Source of the DNA: Podospora bellae-mahoneyi
Lineage: Eukaryota > Ascomycota > Sordariomycetes > Sordariales > Podosporaceae
DNA length: 64,000 bases
Direction: 5' to 3'
NCBI RefSeq assembly: GCF_035222275.1
Contig: NW_026946359.1
Coordinates: forward strand, 372,001 to 436,000
The notes under the pieces are model-generated. The model was not told the origin of the DNA. It saw only the letters and a program-made list of their open reading frames with translations, and did not search any database. Shown piece by piece: positions 1 through 9,610 of the stretch; position 1 is the stretch's first letter; each line of letters opens with the position of its first letter. Both the position numbers and the translations under genes were made by a program.

Positions 1-1075
1 GACATGGCTCGCAGCCTTGTGGGCGCTCCAACGGGCCAACTTGCTGGGCCAGTTAAGATACTTGGAGATTGGCTTTTCCCGCCCTAGAACTATGTTAGAT
101 AGGAAAAAGAGTGCCCATGATTACTGAAAGCTACTGTCGAAGAAAAGACATCACCATCTCGATCAGTGACTTCTTTTGAAGTTGTGTCAAAAAGGCGAGA
201 TTCCAGCTGCACAGCCTCGGAACAGATCAAAATCGTGCATTGGCGGGAGAGGCTGATGGCGAACTAGCTCCTGTTTGGCGAAAAGTCGTCTCCCCTGCCC
301 CCCCGGTTTGTCACCTGCAAACCACAATCCTGCTCGCAGCAGAGCGACATCCCACGCCCTAGGTTCCCTCTTTTTCCATCAGTCGTTTGCATCTCTACAG
401 TAATTTAATCAATCTTCTCCTCATCTTCACCTTCTTCCTGCGATACCTGTCTTGTTCTGGCGCCCGAGTCTGATTTTTCGACAACCGCCGACAAGCAACG
501 CGTCCCCTCGCTTCTCCTAACGACACCACCTCAGCACCCCCCGGCCGTTCCCGTTGGTTCTTGGCCTGCACTCCTGAAGCATTGCCAACCCTCGAACACC
601 TCAACTCCTCCCAGTGTTTCAGAGTGCTCTCTGTGGACACACAACTCGCAGCACAACACCCCCTGCCCCAACAGTCCCGTCTCCTGGGTGCTGCAACACT
701 TCAAATCGCCAAAAGATTCGCGCCTGTGAACAATAACCGCTCGCTGTTGTGAGTGTGCAGGTTCACCACCTTCGACGACCACCCCCGAGCCAGAGACCAG
801 GCGTCTTCTGCCCGACCGACCACGACTTTTTCTTACCTTCCCCTCCCCCTCGACCGGCCGGCCCTTCAATCTCCCTCGACCCACCGACCACCGACGCCAT
901 ACCACAAGTCACAAAACTCAATTCAGCCATTAACCAGACATCTCGCAAAGCCGCCGTCCTGGCTTCCCAACGAGACATTCGCCGGTCGTATTTGGCCGGC
1001 TCGGGCTCGCAGCCGATCGCGATCGCAAGTTTTGACGGAACAAACAGCGGATTCAGAGACAGCCGCCCTCCAGTG
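1..1075 (+). promoter_or_regulatory. Promoter and long ATG-free 5' leader of the UPF0658 gene
   Basis: No gene is visible in this stretch on either strand. From about position 258 to the start codon at 1076 there is not one ATG on the + strand, while about a dozen would be expected by chance. The stretch is pyrimidine-rich, as fungal 5' leaders often are. I infer transcription starts somewhere around 300-400. The exact start and any leader intron cannot be fixed from the sequence; a weak GT...AG pair could exist near 748-770. Confidence 0.45.
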
Positions 1076-2325
1076 ATGGCTTCCACAGTCGGGCCAGCGC
1101 GGCCAAAACAAAAGCTCTTCTCGACGGACTTCCTCAGCAACACATGGGCGAAGCTCTTCTTTTTCATCGTCGGCCTACAGGCTGTAATTTGCGTGGCTTT
1201 TGAATGGTGCGTTTCGCCCTCCTGCTGCCAGCGGCGAGACCCTTGATCCGATATGCTAACACTTCAACCGCAGTTATGTGTTTGCGAGATTCCAGTTCGG
1301 CCTTCAATTTCAAGAAGGCGAAATCCCAGATGAGGCACAACGACGAAGGCTACAATCGAGATACCGTACGATTCCGACTTTCTTGGCGCTCTTCATCTTC
1401 GGATTCCTCTACGTTTTGGTCTTGGCGTGGGACGCACTGCGGATGAAGAACACGATTCAGATTATTGGGCTGTGTGTGGCCAACCTGGCACTCTTTGTCT
1501 ACACCATCCTCCAGATTGATCAGATTGAAAAATCACTGGATATTCTGCAGGGTGCTTTACTCCTAAAGGACAGCGATAAAGGTGGTGATTCGAACATTGT
1601 CTGGGCGCTGTCCAAACCCTTCTTGATAGCCGTTCCAGCAATCGTGGGCGTGGTCACCGTCGCCATGTCCTGTATCGCCTATCAGCTATACCGCGAGTTC
1701 GCTTGGGACATTCTGAAGCAGATTGGTGCTGACTACCGCATGAAGAAGCGGTTCCTTCACTACCAAGTAGGTTCATGATCTCGTCTCACTAGTGACGATA
1801 TGGATGTCGAATGCTGACACGGACACATAGATTTACATCGCCCTCTTGAAGTTTGATTTCTTCTTCTTCTTGGGTTTCACTGTGCAGTTCTTGGTCGTTG
1901 TCAACAACACCAAAAATAACTTCGAGCTCGGCTTGCAAGTGGCGGCGGTTCCTATCACGATCGCCATCCTTCTATGCGCCGCCTTCTTTACGCAGCGCGA
2001 GAACAAGATTGGAGTGACGTTGACCATCGTCTTGTACTTCGGCGCGCTCTCTTACTTCTTCTTCAAGCTCGTCCGCATTTACCAGCCCGGTCATAAACAG
2101 GATTACGAAGCCGTCCAGAAGTCGCTGACAGCCTTTGCTGTCCTGACCATTCTCCTCATCATCTTGACCATCATCAACGGCTTCGTCTGCATGAGCAACT
2201 TTGGCGCCGGGCTCAAGGACCACCTTCTTAAGCCGAGATACTCCGACCCCGAGAAGGAAGACGCAAATTCGTACCAAATGAACGATCAGAAGCCACCACT
2301 GCCAAGTCGAATGACGATTGACTAA
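1076..2325 (+). CDS. UPF0658 family Golgi-type multi-pass membrane protein
   Basis: Three exons, 1076-1206, 1274-1766 and 1831-2325, give 372 residues. The introns (67 and 64 nt) have GT...AG ends, and the total coding length is a multiple of three. The start is the first ATG after a long ATG-free leader. The protein is mostly hydrophobic. I see about eight to ten membrane segments, starting with one around residues 20-40 (WAKLFFFIVGLQAVICVAF). It ends in a short polar tail with a KEDANSYQ stretch that probably faces the cytosol. The arrangement and the motif YRMKKRFLHYQ match the fungal UPF0658 family, whose fission yeast members are annotated at the Golgi; the molecular function is unknown. 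It converges on the D-lactate dehydrogenase gene. Family assignment is from recognition, not alignment. Confidence 0.8.
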
Positions 2326-3082
2326 ATGGCTTTTCTTCTTTGTCTTTTCTTTTGTTACTTATTGGTTTGGAGGGAGTTCAAATTTTGTTTTGTGTTTTAA
2401 TTCTATAAAGGCCGATCGGAACGGTTGATCCATCATTTTTTTGGAAATAGAGAGGAAGAAGAAGAAGAGAGTTACGCCGATCGGATCAAGCGAAGCGAGC
2501 ATTTATTTTTCGTCTTTTATTCTTTTGCGTTTTGACGTTTTGTGTTGCTCTCTTTACAACCAGAGAGGAGAAGCAGAACTAACGACCATTTTATGAAATT
2601 GAGCAAGTGTTGTGAGGGAAGAGAATGAGGAGGAGAAAGGGGAGAGTTGAAGGAGAGTCTTGTCTTACCTCTAATGATAGGCTGGTTCTGGAGAGAGAGA
2701 AGGAGCAAGACTTGTAACCATGCACACATGTCAACACAGAGATATCCCATTTTCATTTTTACATTGTTTAAACCATTATCATTATCTCCTTCTCTTTCTG
2801 TCCTGTGATTGCTGGATATATATGTGAGGTAGGTATGGAAGGGGTTCAACTTGTCATGGGGGATGAGGCTGGTCGGGGAATATGGCGTCTTTTTCTATTC
2901 TTGACTTTTTTTTGAGAGTATTTTTGGATAGCAACAAGAAAATAAATTTCAACAAGGAAAAACATCTCAACAAGCATGACTGCTGCTTAGGATGTCTATA
3001 CAAGGGCCCCAAAACCTTGATGGACTTTCAAGAGATATATATTGTACATTTAATTGTTATTTTCTCTTTTTACATTGCCTAT
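2326..3082. other. Intergenic region between two convergent genes (3' ends)
   Basis: This stretch holds the 3' untranslated regions of the UPF0658 gene (+) and the D-lactate dehydrogenase gene (-). It is T/A-rich with purine runs such as the GAAGAAGAAGAAGA stretch near 2455. No reading frame here looks coding. One copy of the word AGGTAGGTA lies at 2827-2835. Confidence 0.6.
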
Positions 3083-5154
3083 TTACCATTCAGAAACCTC
3101 CCCTCTCGCTGGCTTCTCGACGCGCACGACTTTATCGCAATTGAGAAGGCAGAGGGGGTCGAATGCCGTCTTGATCTGTCGGGGTTGTCAGCATTTGATC
3201 TTGTTTTCAAATGGTAAAAAGGATGAAAAATTACCTTTCTCATAGCATCAACCGTGCTCTCTCCCAGCTCATGAGGGAGATAATCCCTCTTGACAAGCCC
3301 AACACCATGCTCGCCCTGTTGATTCAACCGCATTAGTTTTTTCCATCCCTCCAGAGTTCAACACAGAAAGCTATAAAAAATAAATAAAAAAAAAACTCAC
3401 AGTCACAGTCCCCTCCATCTCCACAGCCCTCTTCACCATCCGATGAACACACTCCTCGGCCAACTTCCTCTCCGCATCCGAGTACAACAAGATAATATGG
3501 AAGTTCCCATCCCCGACATGTCCCACAATCGAGCTCTTCAACCCCGACCGTCCCAGATCCTGCTTCGTCTGGTCGATAATGTCCGGCAGCCTGCTCATCG
3601 GGACAGCCACGTCCCCCGTCCACACCCGGTCCCCGGGCTTCTTCACCGCCATGGTGCTCCAGAGCGCCTCCTTCCTCGCGCTCCAGAGCTCAACCCGTTC
3701 CTGCTCGTCCTTGGCAAAGTCAAACGACTTGCCGCCGCTGCCCTTGGTGATCTTCTGGACGATGGCCACCTGCTCTTTTACCCCCGAGGGGGTACCGGTG
3801 AATTTGAAGAAAATAGTGGGCGCCTCCTTCCAGCTTCTGGACGTAGCGCCAGCTTGGTTGATGAATCTCATCTGGTCGTCATCTAGAATCTCTACCGCAG
3901 CAACGGGGACACCCTCCCCTACCACCTTGGCGACACAGTTGGCCGCTTCTCTGATGGACCCAAACGATGCCACAGCGACGGATTCACTAGCAGGTTTAAC
4001 CGTAACCTTGAGCGTCGCCTCCGTCACCAAACCCAGTGTGCCCTCACTACCAATAAACAGCCTCGTCAAATCATACCCCGCCGAACTCTTTCTTGGTCTC
4101 TGTCTCGTCTTGATGACTGTCCCGTCGGCCATGACAACCGTAAGACTCAAAACCCACTCCCTCATCGTCCCATACCTGTACGCGTTTGTGCCCGAGCATC
4201 CAGTCCCAATCATCCCCCCAATCTGCGCCCCCGGCCCTGGATCAGGCGGGAAAAACAAATTTTGCTCCGCGAGCATCTCGTTCAGATCCTCCCACCCTAC
4301 ACCAGGCTGGACAACCACGTCCAAGTCATCCTTGTGCAACGAGAGCACCTTGTTCATCCTTGAGAAATCAATGCATATCCCTGATCTAGTCGGGGTATAA
4401 TGCCCCTCCAGACTCGTCCCCCCAGAGTATCCCACTACGGGAATCCGTCTGTAATGGCACACCTTCATCAACTCGGACACCTCCTCGGTTGTGGCGGGGT
4501 AAACGACGCAAAAGGGCTTCTGGTCGTCGGCAGCGCGGTGGGTGGACCACTCCGAGGTGGCGTGCTGGGAGATGACGTCGTCGGCGGTCGAGACGTTTTC
4601 CTTGCCGACGATGGCGACAAAGTCGGACCAGGCAGCCTCGAGGTGGGCGGGGTTGAGGTTGTGCTTGGGGGGTTTGGTGGCTGCCAGGGGGAGGGTGGAG
4701 GCCGGGTCGGCTTCTTTGGGGTATTTGAGGCCGCACCAGTAGGAGATTGCGCCGACGGTGAAGAGAACTGTGGGTAGGAAGGGAGGTTAAGTTATGATGG
4801 TAGGGATATAGGGGGTAAAAGGGGGCAAGTACCAAAGGTCATGCCCATCATCCTGCCCAGGCTGTTTTGGGGGCGCATGTGGGAGAGGCGTTTGAGATCA
4901 TCTCTTTCGCGCTGGATGCGCTTGGTGATGGACTGTGTGAGTTGGCCCTTGAAGGAGGGGCCGCTGGACGGTTTCTTGGTGGTGGTTGAGGAGGAAGTAG
5001 AGGAGGGAGGGGGGCTGAAGCGCTGTGTTGACTCGAGGCGGCGGAATTGTAACGGCGCGCTGGTGGTTCTGCTGGGGCGCATAGAGGGGAAGGAGGATGG
5101 CCGGGCTCCGGGAGCTGTCGCCAGCTTGGGCATCTTGCCCGCAAGCCGCGACAT
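3083..5154 (-). CDS. D-lactate dehydrogenase (cytochrome), mitochondrial
   Basis: Flavoprotein that oxidises D-lactate to pyruvate and passes electrons to cytochrome c in the mitochondrial intermembrane space. Four exons on the minus strand: 4833-5154, 3401-4767, 3235-3315 and 3083-3175, giving 620 residues. The introns are 65, 85 and 59 nt with GT...AG ends. The N-terminus is rich in Arg, Ser and Pro and poor in acidic residues, as in mitochondrial presequences. A hydrophobic segment (about residues 108-122, VLFTVGAISYWCGL) follows at the first exon junction and probably anchors the protein in the inner membrane. The FAD-binding domain shows VVQPGVGWEDLNEML, GTGCSGTNAYRYGTMR and FIGSEGTLGLVTEATL. 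The C-terminal FAD-oxidase half has HVGDGNFH and GTVTGEHGVG, the latter formed across the 85-nt intron. The first in-frame ATG is at 5154. Paralogues such as 2-hydroxyglutarate dehydrogenase are possible, but the presequence and membrane anchor favour a DLD1-type enzyme. Confidence 0.9.
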
Positions 5155-6272
5155 AGTCTCTGAGTATCTGAGCAATCAATTGGGGTTGCGCAGGGTCGAG
5201 ATTGGAGTGTAGGGGGCGTATATCGTCGGCCGTTGGAGGGGTGGTATATCGTGGGGTTGTGGTCGTGGGACGAGATGCCAAGGTTGGAGCTTCGAAGGTT
5301 GCTTAGAAAAAAAGGTGGTTCCCCTGCCCGTGAGCTCCGTGTCCCCACTCTGCCGATTGGACTGGCTTGGCCACGGCTCCGTGCAACAACATAACGGGCG
5401 CCAGCTCCGGGCGTCGGGTTGTAGCGGTGACTACAAGTAAGAGGGAACTGCATTGTTTGACACAGGTCAAATGGATGGATGTGAGGATTCTACAGAGAAA
5501 GCTGGGAATATCTATAATAGAGGTGAGTTCTTCGGTTGAACCTCACAACCCTAACCCGCTGCCCGATTAGGAAGTTTCCAACAACAAGGCAACTGGAAAG
5601 AACGACCCGTTGGCGGAGGCAAGCTGGGGTTTTGATGAAAGTTTGGAAGCCGCGGCAAAGCATATCAATTTTTTTCTTCCAATAGAGTTCCTATATAAAC
5701 TCGCCCAATCATGTTTATGACTTGCCCTGCATGTTTCGCCCCCTCCCCAACCAGCCTCGAGCTTGCCAAAGCAGAGATCTCCCCAGGAGTCTAGCTTCCC
5801 AAGAACTGGTAGCACAACGACTGAACTTGGTGAGTGAGTCTCTCGATAGGTACGCCGTTATGATTGGAGCTAGTCGTATCCTATAGATTTTCTATGCCTA
5901 TTGCGGCCAGGGCTTTGCAGCTGAGGTTGGGACGGATCATGTTATTGGGGATGAATTGGGTATTGACCTTGTTTCACTTTCAGCGCCAGTGATCTCCGTC
6001 CCACAGTGTCTTTTTGTGCCATATGGTTTCTGCGCGATGATTTTTGCCAACGTTGGGTATTGGAAGTCGAGCTAACCAGGCACTTTCTGCCTTGCGAGCT
6101 TCGAAAAGCGACTACTTGGCTGTCTCCAAGTGGATCCTCCAGGATCCTAAGCGCCAGCCTGTTGTCTTTGTTTCGCTACTCAGACAACAACATTCAGCAC
6201 CAAGCCTCCTGCGATTCAGTGACTGACCATCCATTAGTCACGGGAATCGACAGGGCCGTCGTCTCAGCTGAG

Positions 6273-6281
6273 TATATATAT
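6273..6281 (+). promoter_or_regulatory. TATA box for the small gene at 6473
   Basis: TATATATAT lies about 200 nt upstream of the ATG at 6473. A CT-rich stretch (about 6285-6360) and a GTAAGT splice donor at 6392 follow it in the usual fungal order. Confidence 0.4.
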
Positions 6282-6391
6282 CATTCCATTCTCACCTCCC
6301 ATTTCCAACACTTCACCATCTGCTATACCGCTGAGCTTGCCTGACCCGCATCTATCCAAATCTCCTGAATCTATCTAGACCACTGAATACT

Positions 6392-6457
6392 GTAAGTCTT
6401 TCCCACCAACCTCTAGCTGAAGGTCCAATCACTCACCCCTGCTGCCATACATCTCAG
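6392..6457 (+). other. Predicted leader intron of the small gene
   Basis: A consensus GTAAGT donor at 6392 and a CAG acceptor at 6457 bound a 66-nt pyrimidine-rich segment. A second acceptor lies at 6466. Either would place the spliced 5' leader directly before the ATG at 6473. Confidence 0.4.
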
Positions 6458-6472
6458 TCACCACAGACCAAG

Positions 6473-6637
6473 ATGGACAAGGAAAACGATGCGCCACAGG
6501 GCTACCAAAACGGTGATCTCGGGAACGATAACCCTCAACTTGACGTGGACTTCCCGATCACGGAAACCGTTACCGAAGGGTTGTACCAAGAATGGGTCGC
6601 GGGAAGGGGCGAGACGGACTCTACCTCTTCTCAGTAG
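6473..6637 (+). CDS. Predicted small acidic protein, 54 residues
   Basis: A single short frame of 54 codons starts at the first ATG after a TATA box, a CT-rich leader and a well-formed leader intron. The product is hydrophilic and acidic. It begins MDKENDAPQGYQ, contains DLGNDNPQLDVDFPITETV and ends in a Ser/Thr-rich tail. There is no signal peptide, membrane segment or Cys. I do not recognise a family. Its support is the ordered promoter-leader-intron-ATG layout rather than homology. It converges on the amidase gene, whose stop lies 160 nt away. It could also be the untranslated first part of a non-coding RNA. Confidence 0.4.
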   Translation: MDKENDAPQGYQNGDLGNDNPQLDVDFPITETVTEGLYQEWVAGRGETDSTSSQ

Positions 6638-6796
6638 ACAATACCTACCCGCTGGGAAATTACGTCTCGATTCCGTGTGACAGTGGGTGATAAACATAGC
6701 AGCTGGCCAAGATAGAAAACTTTCATCAAAATCAGCTATTATAACACGGAATCAACAATCGGTGTATGAGTGACTGACAGTGTCCATGTACTACTA

Positions 6797-8581
6797 CTAC
6801 TCCCCCTTCCCCCTCGCCAACCCAACAACATCAACCCACTCCTTTGGCCTTCTCCTCCCCTCCACCTCCAAAAACCCCTCCACATCCCTCGCAAAACCCA
6901 GCAACTGCTCCTCCGCCCCCCACTCCCCCATCCCCATCACCCCCACAGGCAAAACCCCCTCCCCTTGCTCAGCCTCGACATAACCCCCCGGACAAGTGAC
7001 AGCCGGACAACCACTCGTGTTAGCCACCCAAGCAAACGTCATATTCTTTATACTCAGATTCCCATCCGAGCACCCATACGCCTCGTCCCCGTCACAAATC
7101 TTCCACCCTGCTATCGGGGTTGTAGGCGTGAGAACAATCATGTCTGGGTGCTGCTCCCACAGCCAGGCCAGGTGCGCCATGATGACGTGCCTGATTTGGC
7201 CATAAGATAAATAGTCCGTTGCTGGGGTGTGCGTCGCCGCGGAAACAAGCATGCGGTTGGCGTGGTTGAGGGGGGCGAGGTAGTTACTGGGATTACGGGC
7301 GAAGGCCTCGGTTGCGGCTTCGGTGAGGCAGGTTGCCGCGTGGGCTAGCTGTCCTTCCCTCAGATAGGGGAGGGAGATGTCGACTGCGGTGTACCCCTTG
7401 ACAGTGGTGAGGTATTCGACGCAGGAGCTGAAGACTTTGAGCACGTCCGGGTCCGCGCGGGCGATCCAAGCGCGGCAGATACCCAATGTTTTCTTCGACC
7501 CAGGAGAAGGCGGGACGGACAGACACAGAAGGTTCTGGCCTGGGTCGGAGGGGTTAGGTTGGGACATGACACGGTAGGCGATGGTCAGGTCGGCTACCGT
7601 TGATGTCATGGGCCCGACAACACACATGGACGTGGCGCGGGAGCAGGTGCGGTTAAAGGTTGGTTTGAGGCCGTAGACGCCGCAAAAGGCAGGGGGGATG
7701 CGCATGCTGCCTCCGGCGTCGGTGCCGATTGCCACCGGCACCAGTCCCGCACACAGACCGCTCCCCGCGCCGGAGGAGGAGCCGCCGGGGAAGTAACGGG
7801 TGTTGTACCAGTTCGTTGCTGTCCCTGTCACGGGATTACAGCCGGTGGTGTCCATCCCTATCTCGTGCTGGTTCATCTTGCCCACCATGATCGCGCCCTG
7901 CTCTTGCATCTTCAACGCGGGCCAACACGTCTCCGGTTCGGGCTTGTTGAAGTAGGCGACCGTCTTGTCGACCTTCATCCCCATGGTCGAGACGTACCCC
8001 TTGACTTCAGTGTCGGCCTTGACGCCAAAGGGAACACCGTCCAAAATGCCGAGCTGCTTTCCCTCTTTCCACCGTTCCGTACTCTCTCTGGCATGTTGAA
8101 GCACCTCATCGACATTGGACTCGATGAACGCAACAGCATATTTGCTCTCCTCGTCACCAATGTCTCTCCTGATAAGAGGGAGGAGCGCCTCGACTACATC
8201 AAGGGGAGTAGCCTGACCTGACTTGTAGAGCTCATGGTAATCAGCAATCGAATTGAACCGGCCCTTGCAGTCGGCCGACTTGGGGGTGACGAGGTACCCC
8301 TCCTCAAGCGGCAGCATAGGGCCTGTTTCCCCAAGGGGGGCAACATCAGGTTTGACGCGCCAGGGGACAGAGCTGTCGAGTCCGGGGGCGTGCTTGGGCT
8401 GGCCAAACTTGGCGTTGTTCCAGAGCCATTTCTGGAGGACCGAGGAGTTGGATAACAGAGTGGAGGCAATAACCAAAGGCCAGCCTCTCAGCGGCGGGTT
8501 GTGGTCCTCTTCGTGATGATACTCGAGGGCAGCGGCAGGTGCCTCTTTGGCGCCGGGGTAGTTGGCGAATTTGTCTGCCAT
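6797..8581 (-). CDS. Amidase signature family hydrolase
   Basis: Single-exon frame of 594 residues from the ATG at 8581; codons upstream are open but have no in-frame ATG. The amidase signature and the Ser-cisSer-Lys triad are visible. The lysine is in GVPFGVKADTE, the middle serine in FPGGSSSGAGSG, and the nucleophile serine probably in GTDAGGSMRIPPAFCGVYG. The family hydrolyses amide bonds, releasing ammonia or transferring it; the substrate here cannot be read. About 100 residues precede the catalytic core, and PLRRGW-type presequence features are absent, so a cytosolic enzyme is most likely. It resembles stand-alone fungal amidases rather than the mitochondrial GatA subunit, because it is longer and lacks a targeting sequence. 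A leader intron seems to precede the start. Confidence 0.88.
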   Translation of the reverse strand: MADKFANYPGAKEAPAAALEYHHEEDHNPPLRGWPLVIASTLLSNSSVLQKWLWNNAKFGQPKHAPGLDSSVPWRVKPDVAPLGETGPMLPLEEGYLVTPKSADCKGRFNSIADYHELYKSGQATPLDVVEALLPLIRRDIGDEESKYAVAFIESNVDEVLQHARESTERWKEGKQLGILDGVPFGVKADTEVKGYVSTMGMKVDKTVAYFNKPEPETCWPALKMQEQGAIMVGKMNQHEIGMDTTGCNPVTGTATNWYNTRYFPGGSSSGAGSGLCAGLVPVAIGTDAGGSMRIPPAFCGVYGLKPTFNRTCSRATSMCVVGPMTSTVADLTIAYRVMSQPNPSDPGQNLLCLSVPPSPGSKKTLGICRAWIARADPDVLKVFSSCVEYLTTVKGYTAVDISLPYLREGQLAHAATCLTEAATEAFARNPSNYLAPLNHANRMLVSAATHTPATDYLSYGQIRHVIMAHLAWLWEQHPDMIVLTPTTPIAGWKICDGDEAYGCSDGNLSIKNMTFAWVANTSGCPAVTCPGGYVEAEQGEGVLPVGVMGMGEWGAEEQLLGFARDVEGFLEVEGRRRPKEWVDVVGLARGKGE

Positions 8582-8621
8582 TTGGGCAGTGATAGCTTCA
8601 GAAATTTGGGCTGACCCCAAT

Positions 8622-8677
8622 CTGCAAATACCCGTCAGTTTTCAGCCTCGAGAAACAGATTCATGCAGGTAACCTAC
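8622..8677 (-). other. Predicted 5' leader intron of the amidase gene
   Basis: On the minus strand a GTAGGT donor follows CAGCAG, an ACTGAC branch-like site lies about 13 nt before the end, and TTTGCAG forms the acceptor. The intron is 56 nt and ends about 40 nt before the ATG at 8581. It does not change the protein. Confidence 0.5.
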
Positions 8678-9050
8678 CTGCTGACACTGCTGACTGTTGT
8701 TTTCCGTCTTGATAAGAATGGCAAATCAGACAAAGGCAGCCCGTATCTCCTGGGCTGGGGAATCGGGTGAGGTGAGATGCGGATGACAGGGGCCCTTGAA
8801 CGGCGTCACTTGCTGTCCAGTCAAATGGGTTTTTGCAACAGGTCCGAGATCCGACCCGAGCTGGATGGCTTTGACATCGATCTGAGAATCCCAGTCGAAA
8901 AATAAACAGACCGACAACAGCTGTGATATCAATTCCTATTCTGACTGTTCGTCTTGCTCTCGTCCAAACTCCCTTACCTTACCACCTCACCAACCATGGC
9001 TCGTCTGGAACCAGGGGTCCAAGACGCGACCAAGCCACACTGACGGACAC
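8678..9050. other. Intergenic; probable amidase promoter
   Basis: This stretch lies between the amidase leader and the inverted-repeat island. No frame of note or clear TATA box in the minus direction was seen. Confidence 0.4.
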
Positions 9051-9103
9051 CTACGGTGGTATTCATTCGCCTCTGTCTCAAAACCTCTCTGGCCCCACTA
9101 AAG
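9051..9103 (+). repeat. Left terminal inverted repeat
   Basis: Left arm of the island. It starts CTACGGTGGTATTC, and its outer 33 nt are nearly identical to the right arm read in reverse. Confidence 0.65.
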
Positions 9104-9557
9104 GCCCGGCAAAGCATGCCCGACTAGCTACATATAGAAGAAGATTTGCTATATTAAAACTGTAAAAAGCTTCTAAATATAATAGAACCTAAAAATTACT
9201 AGCAGAAAATGTTTGGTTTTATTTATGACATTTTTTAGTACTATTTATAATAATTAAAATAATAGTAATAATAATGGTAGTAGAAATCGCATTGGTATAT
9301 ATATATACAAAATGTAAAGTTAGACTTATAGCACTATATATATATATATATATATAAAGTTAAAGTTACATTTATATATATATAAATTATGATACTACCC
9401 ATGCTGTATATATTACTTTATTTCTTTATTTTATTTATTTGAAATTATCATATTTATAAAATCCTCAATTTAGGTACATTTGATTTACAAGTTTATACTT
9501 ATACGCTTTTAAAGCTATAGTACGATGCTTTTAGCCGGATTAATGACACCAAGGCCG

Positions 9558-9610
9558 CTTTTGTAGGGCAAAAGAAGTTCTGAGACAGAGGCGAACGAAT
9601 ACCACCGTAG
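9558..9610 (-). repeat. Right terminal inverted repeat
   Basis: Right arm of the island. Its outer end reads GAATACCACCGTAG on the + strand, the reverse complement of the left end. Confidence 0.65.

Larger units (their letters stand above)
5155..6472. other. Intergenic region with two TATA-like boxes
   Basis: This stretch lies between the D-lactate dehydrogenase start and a small + strand gene. It holds a TATAAA-type box at 5692-5699 with no convincing frame behind it, and a second TATA stretch at 6273-6281. The second is followed by a CT-rich tract and a donor/acceptor pair that together look like the leader of the 54-residue gene. No other coding signal is seen. Confidence 0.5.
9051..9610. 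mobile_element. AT-rich island bounded by inverted repeats; decayed TIR transposon or MITE
   Basis: The first 33 nt (9051-9083) match the reverse complement of the last 33 nt (9578-9610) except at two positions, both A versus G. The match weakens but continues to about 53 nt per arm (46/53), and five of the seven mismatches are transitions. The core, about 9121-9520, is very AT-rich, with runs of TATATA, unlike its ~50% GC surroundings. Both arms begin CTACGGTGG. Possible target duplications are TA inside the arm ends (Tc1/mariner style) or ACAC outside them (9047-9050 and 9611-9614). No transposase is left. Transition-biased damage and the AT-rich core fit repeat-induced point mutation. The family cannot be named. 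Confidence 0.65.

Noticed and set aside
749-1246. Long frames in the UPF0658 leader overlapping its first exon
   Set aside because: They have no ATG start, and the third-frame reading conflicts with the well-supported membrane protein.
3579-4400. 273-codon open frame antisense to the D-lactate dehydrogenase gene
   Set aside because: It is a mirror of a strongly supported coding exon and has no domain of its own.
8582-8620. Extension of the amidase by 13 residues upstream of 8581
   Set aside because: The extension would start with TTG; the first in-frame ATG is at 8581. A leader intron acceptor lies just upstream at 8622.
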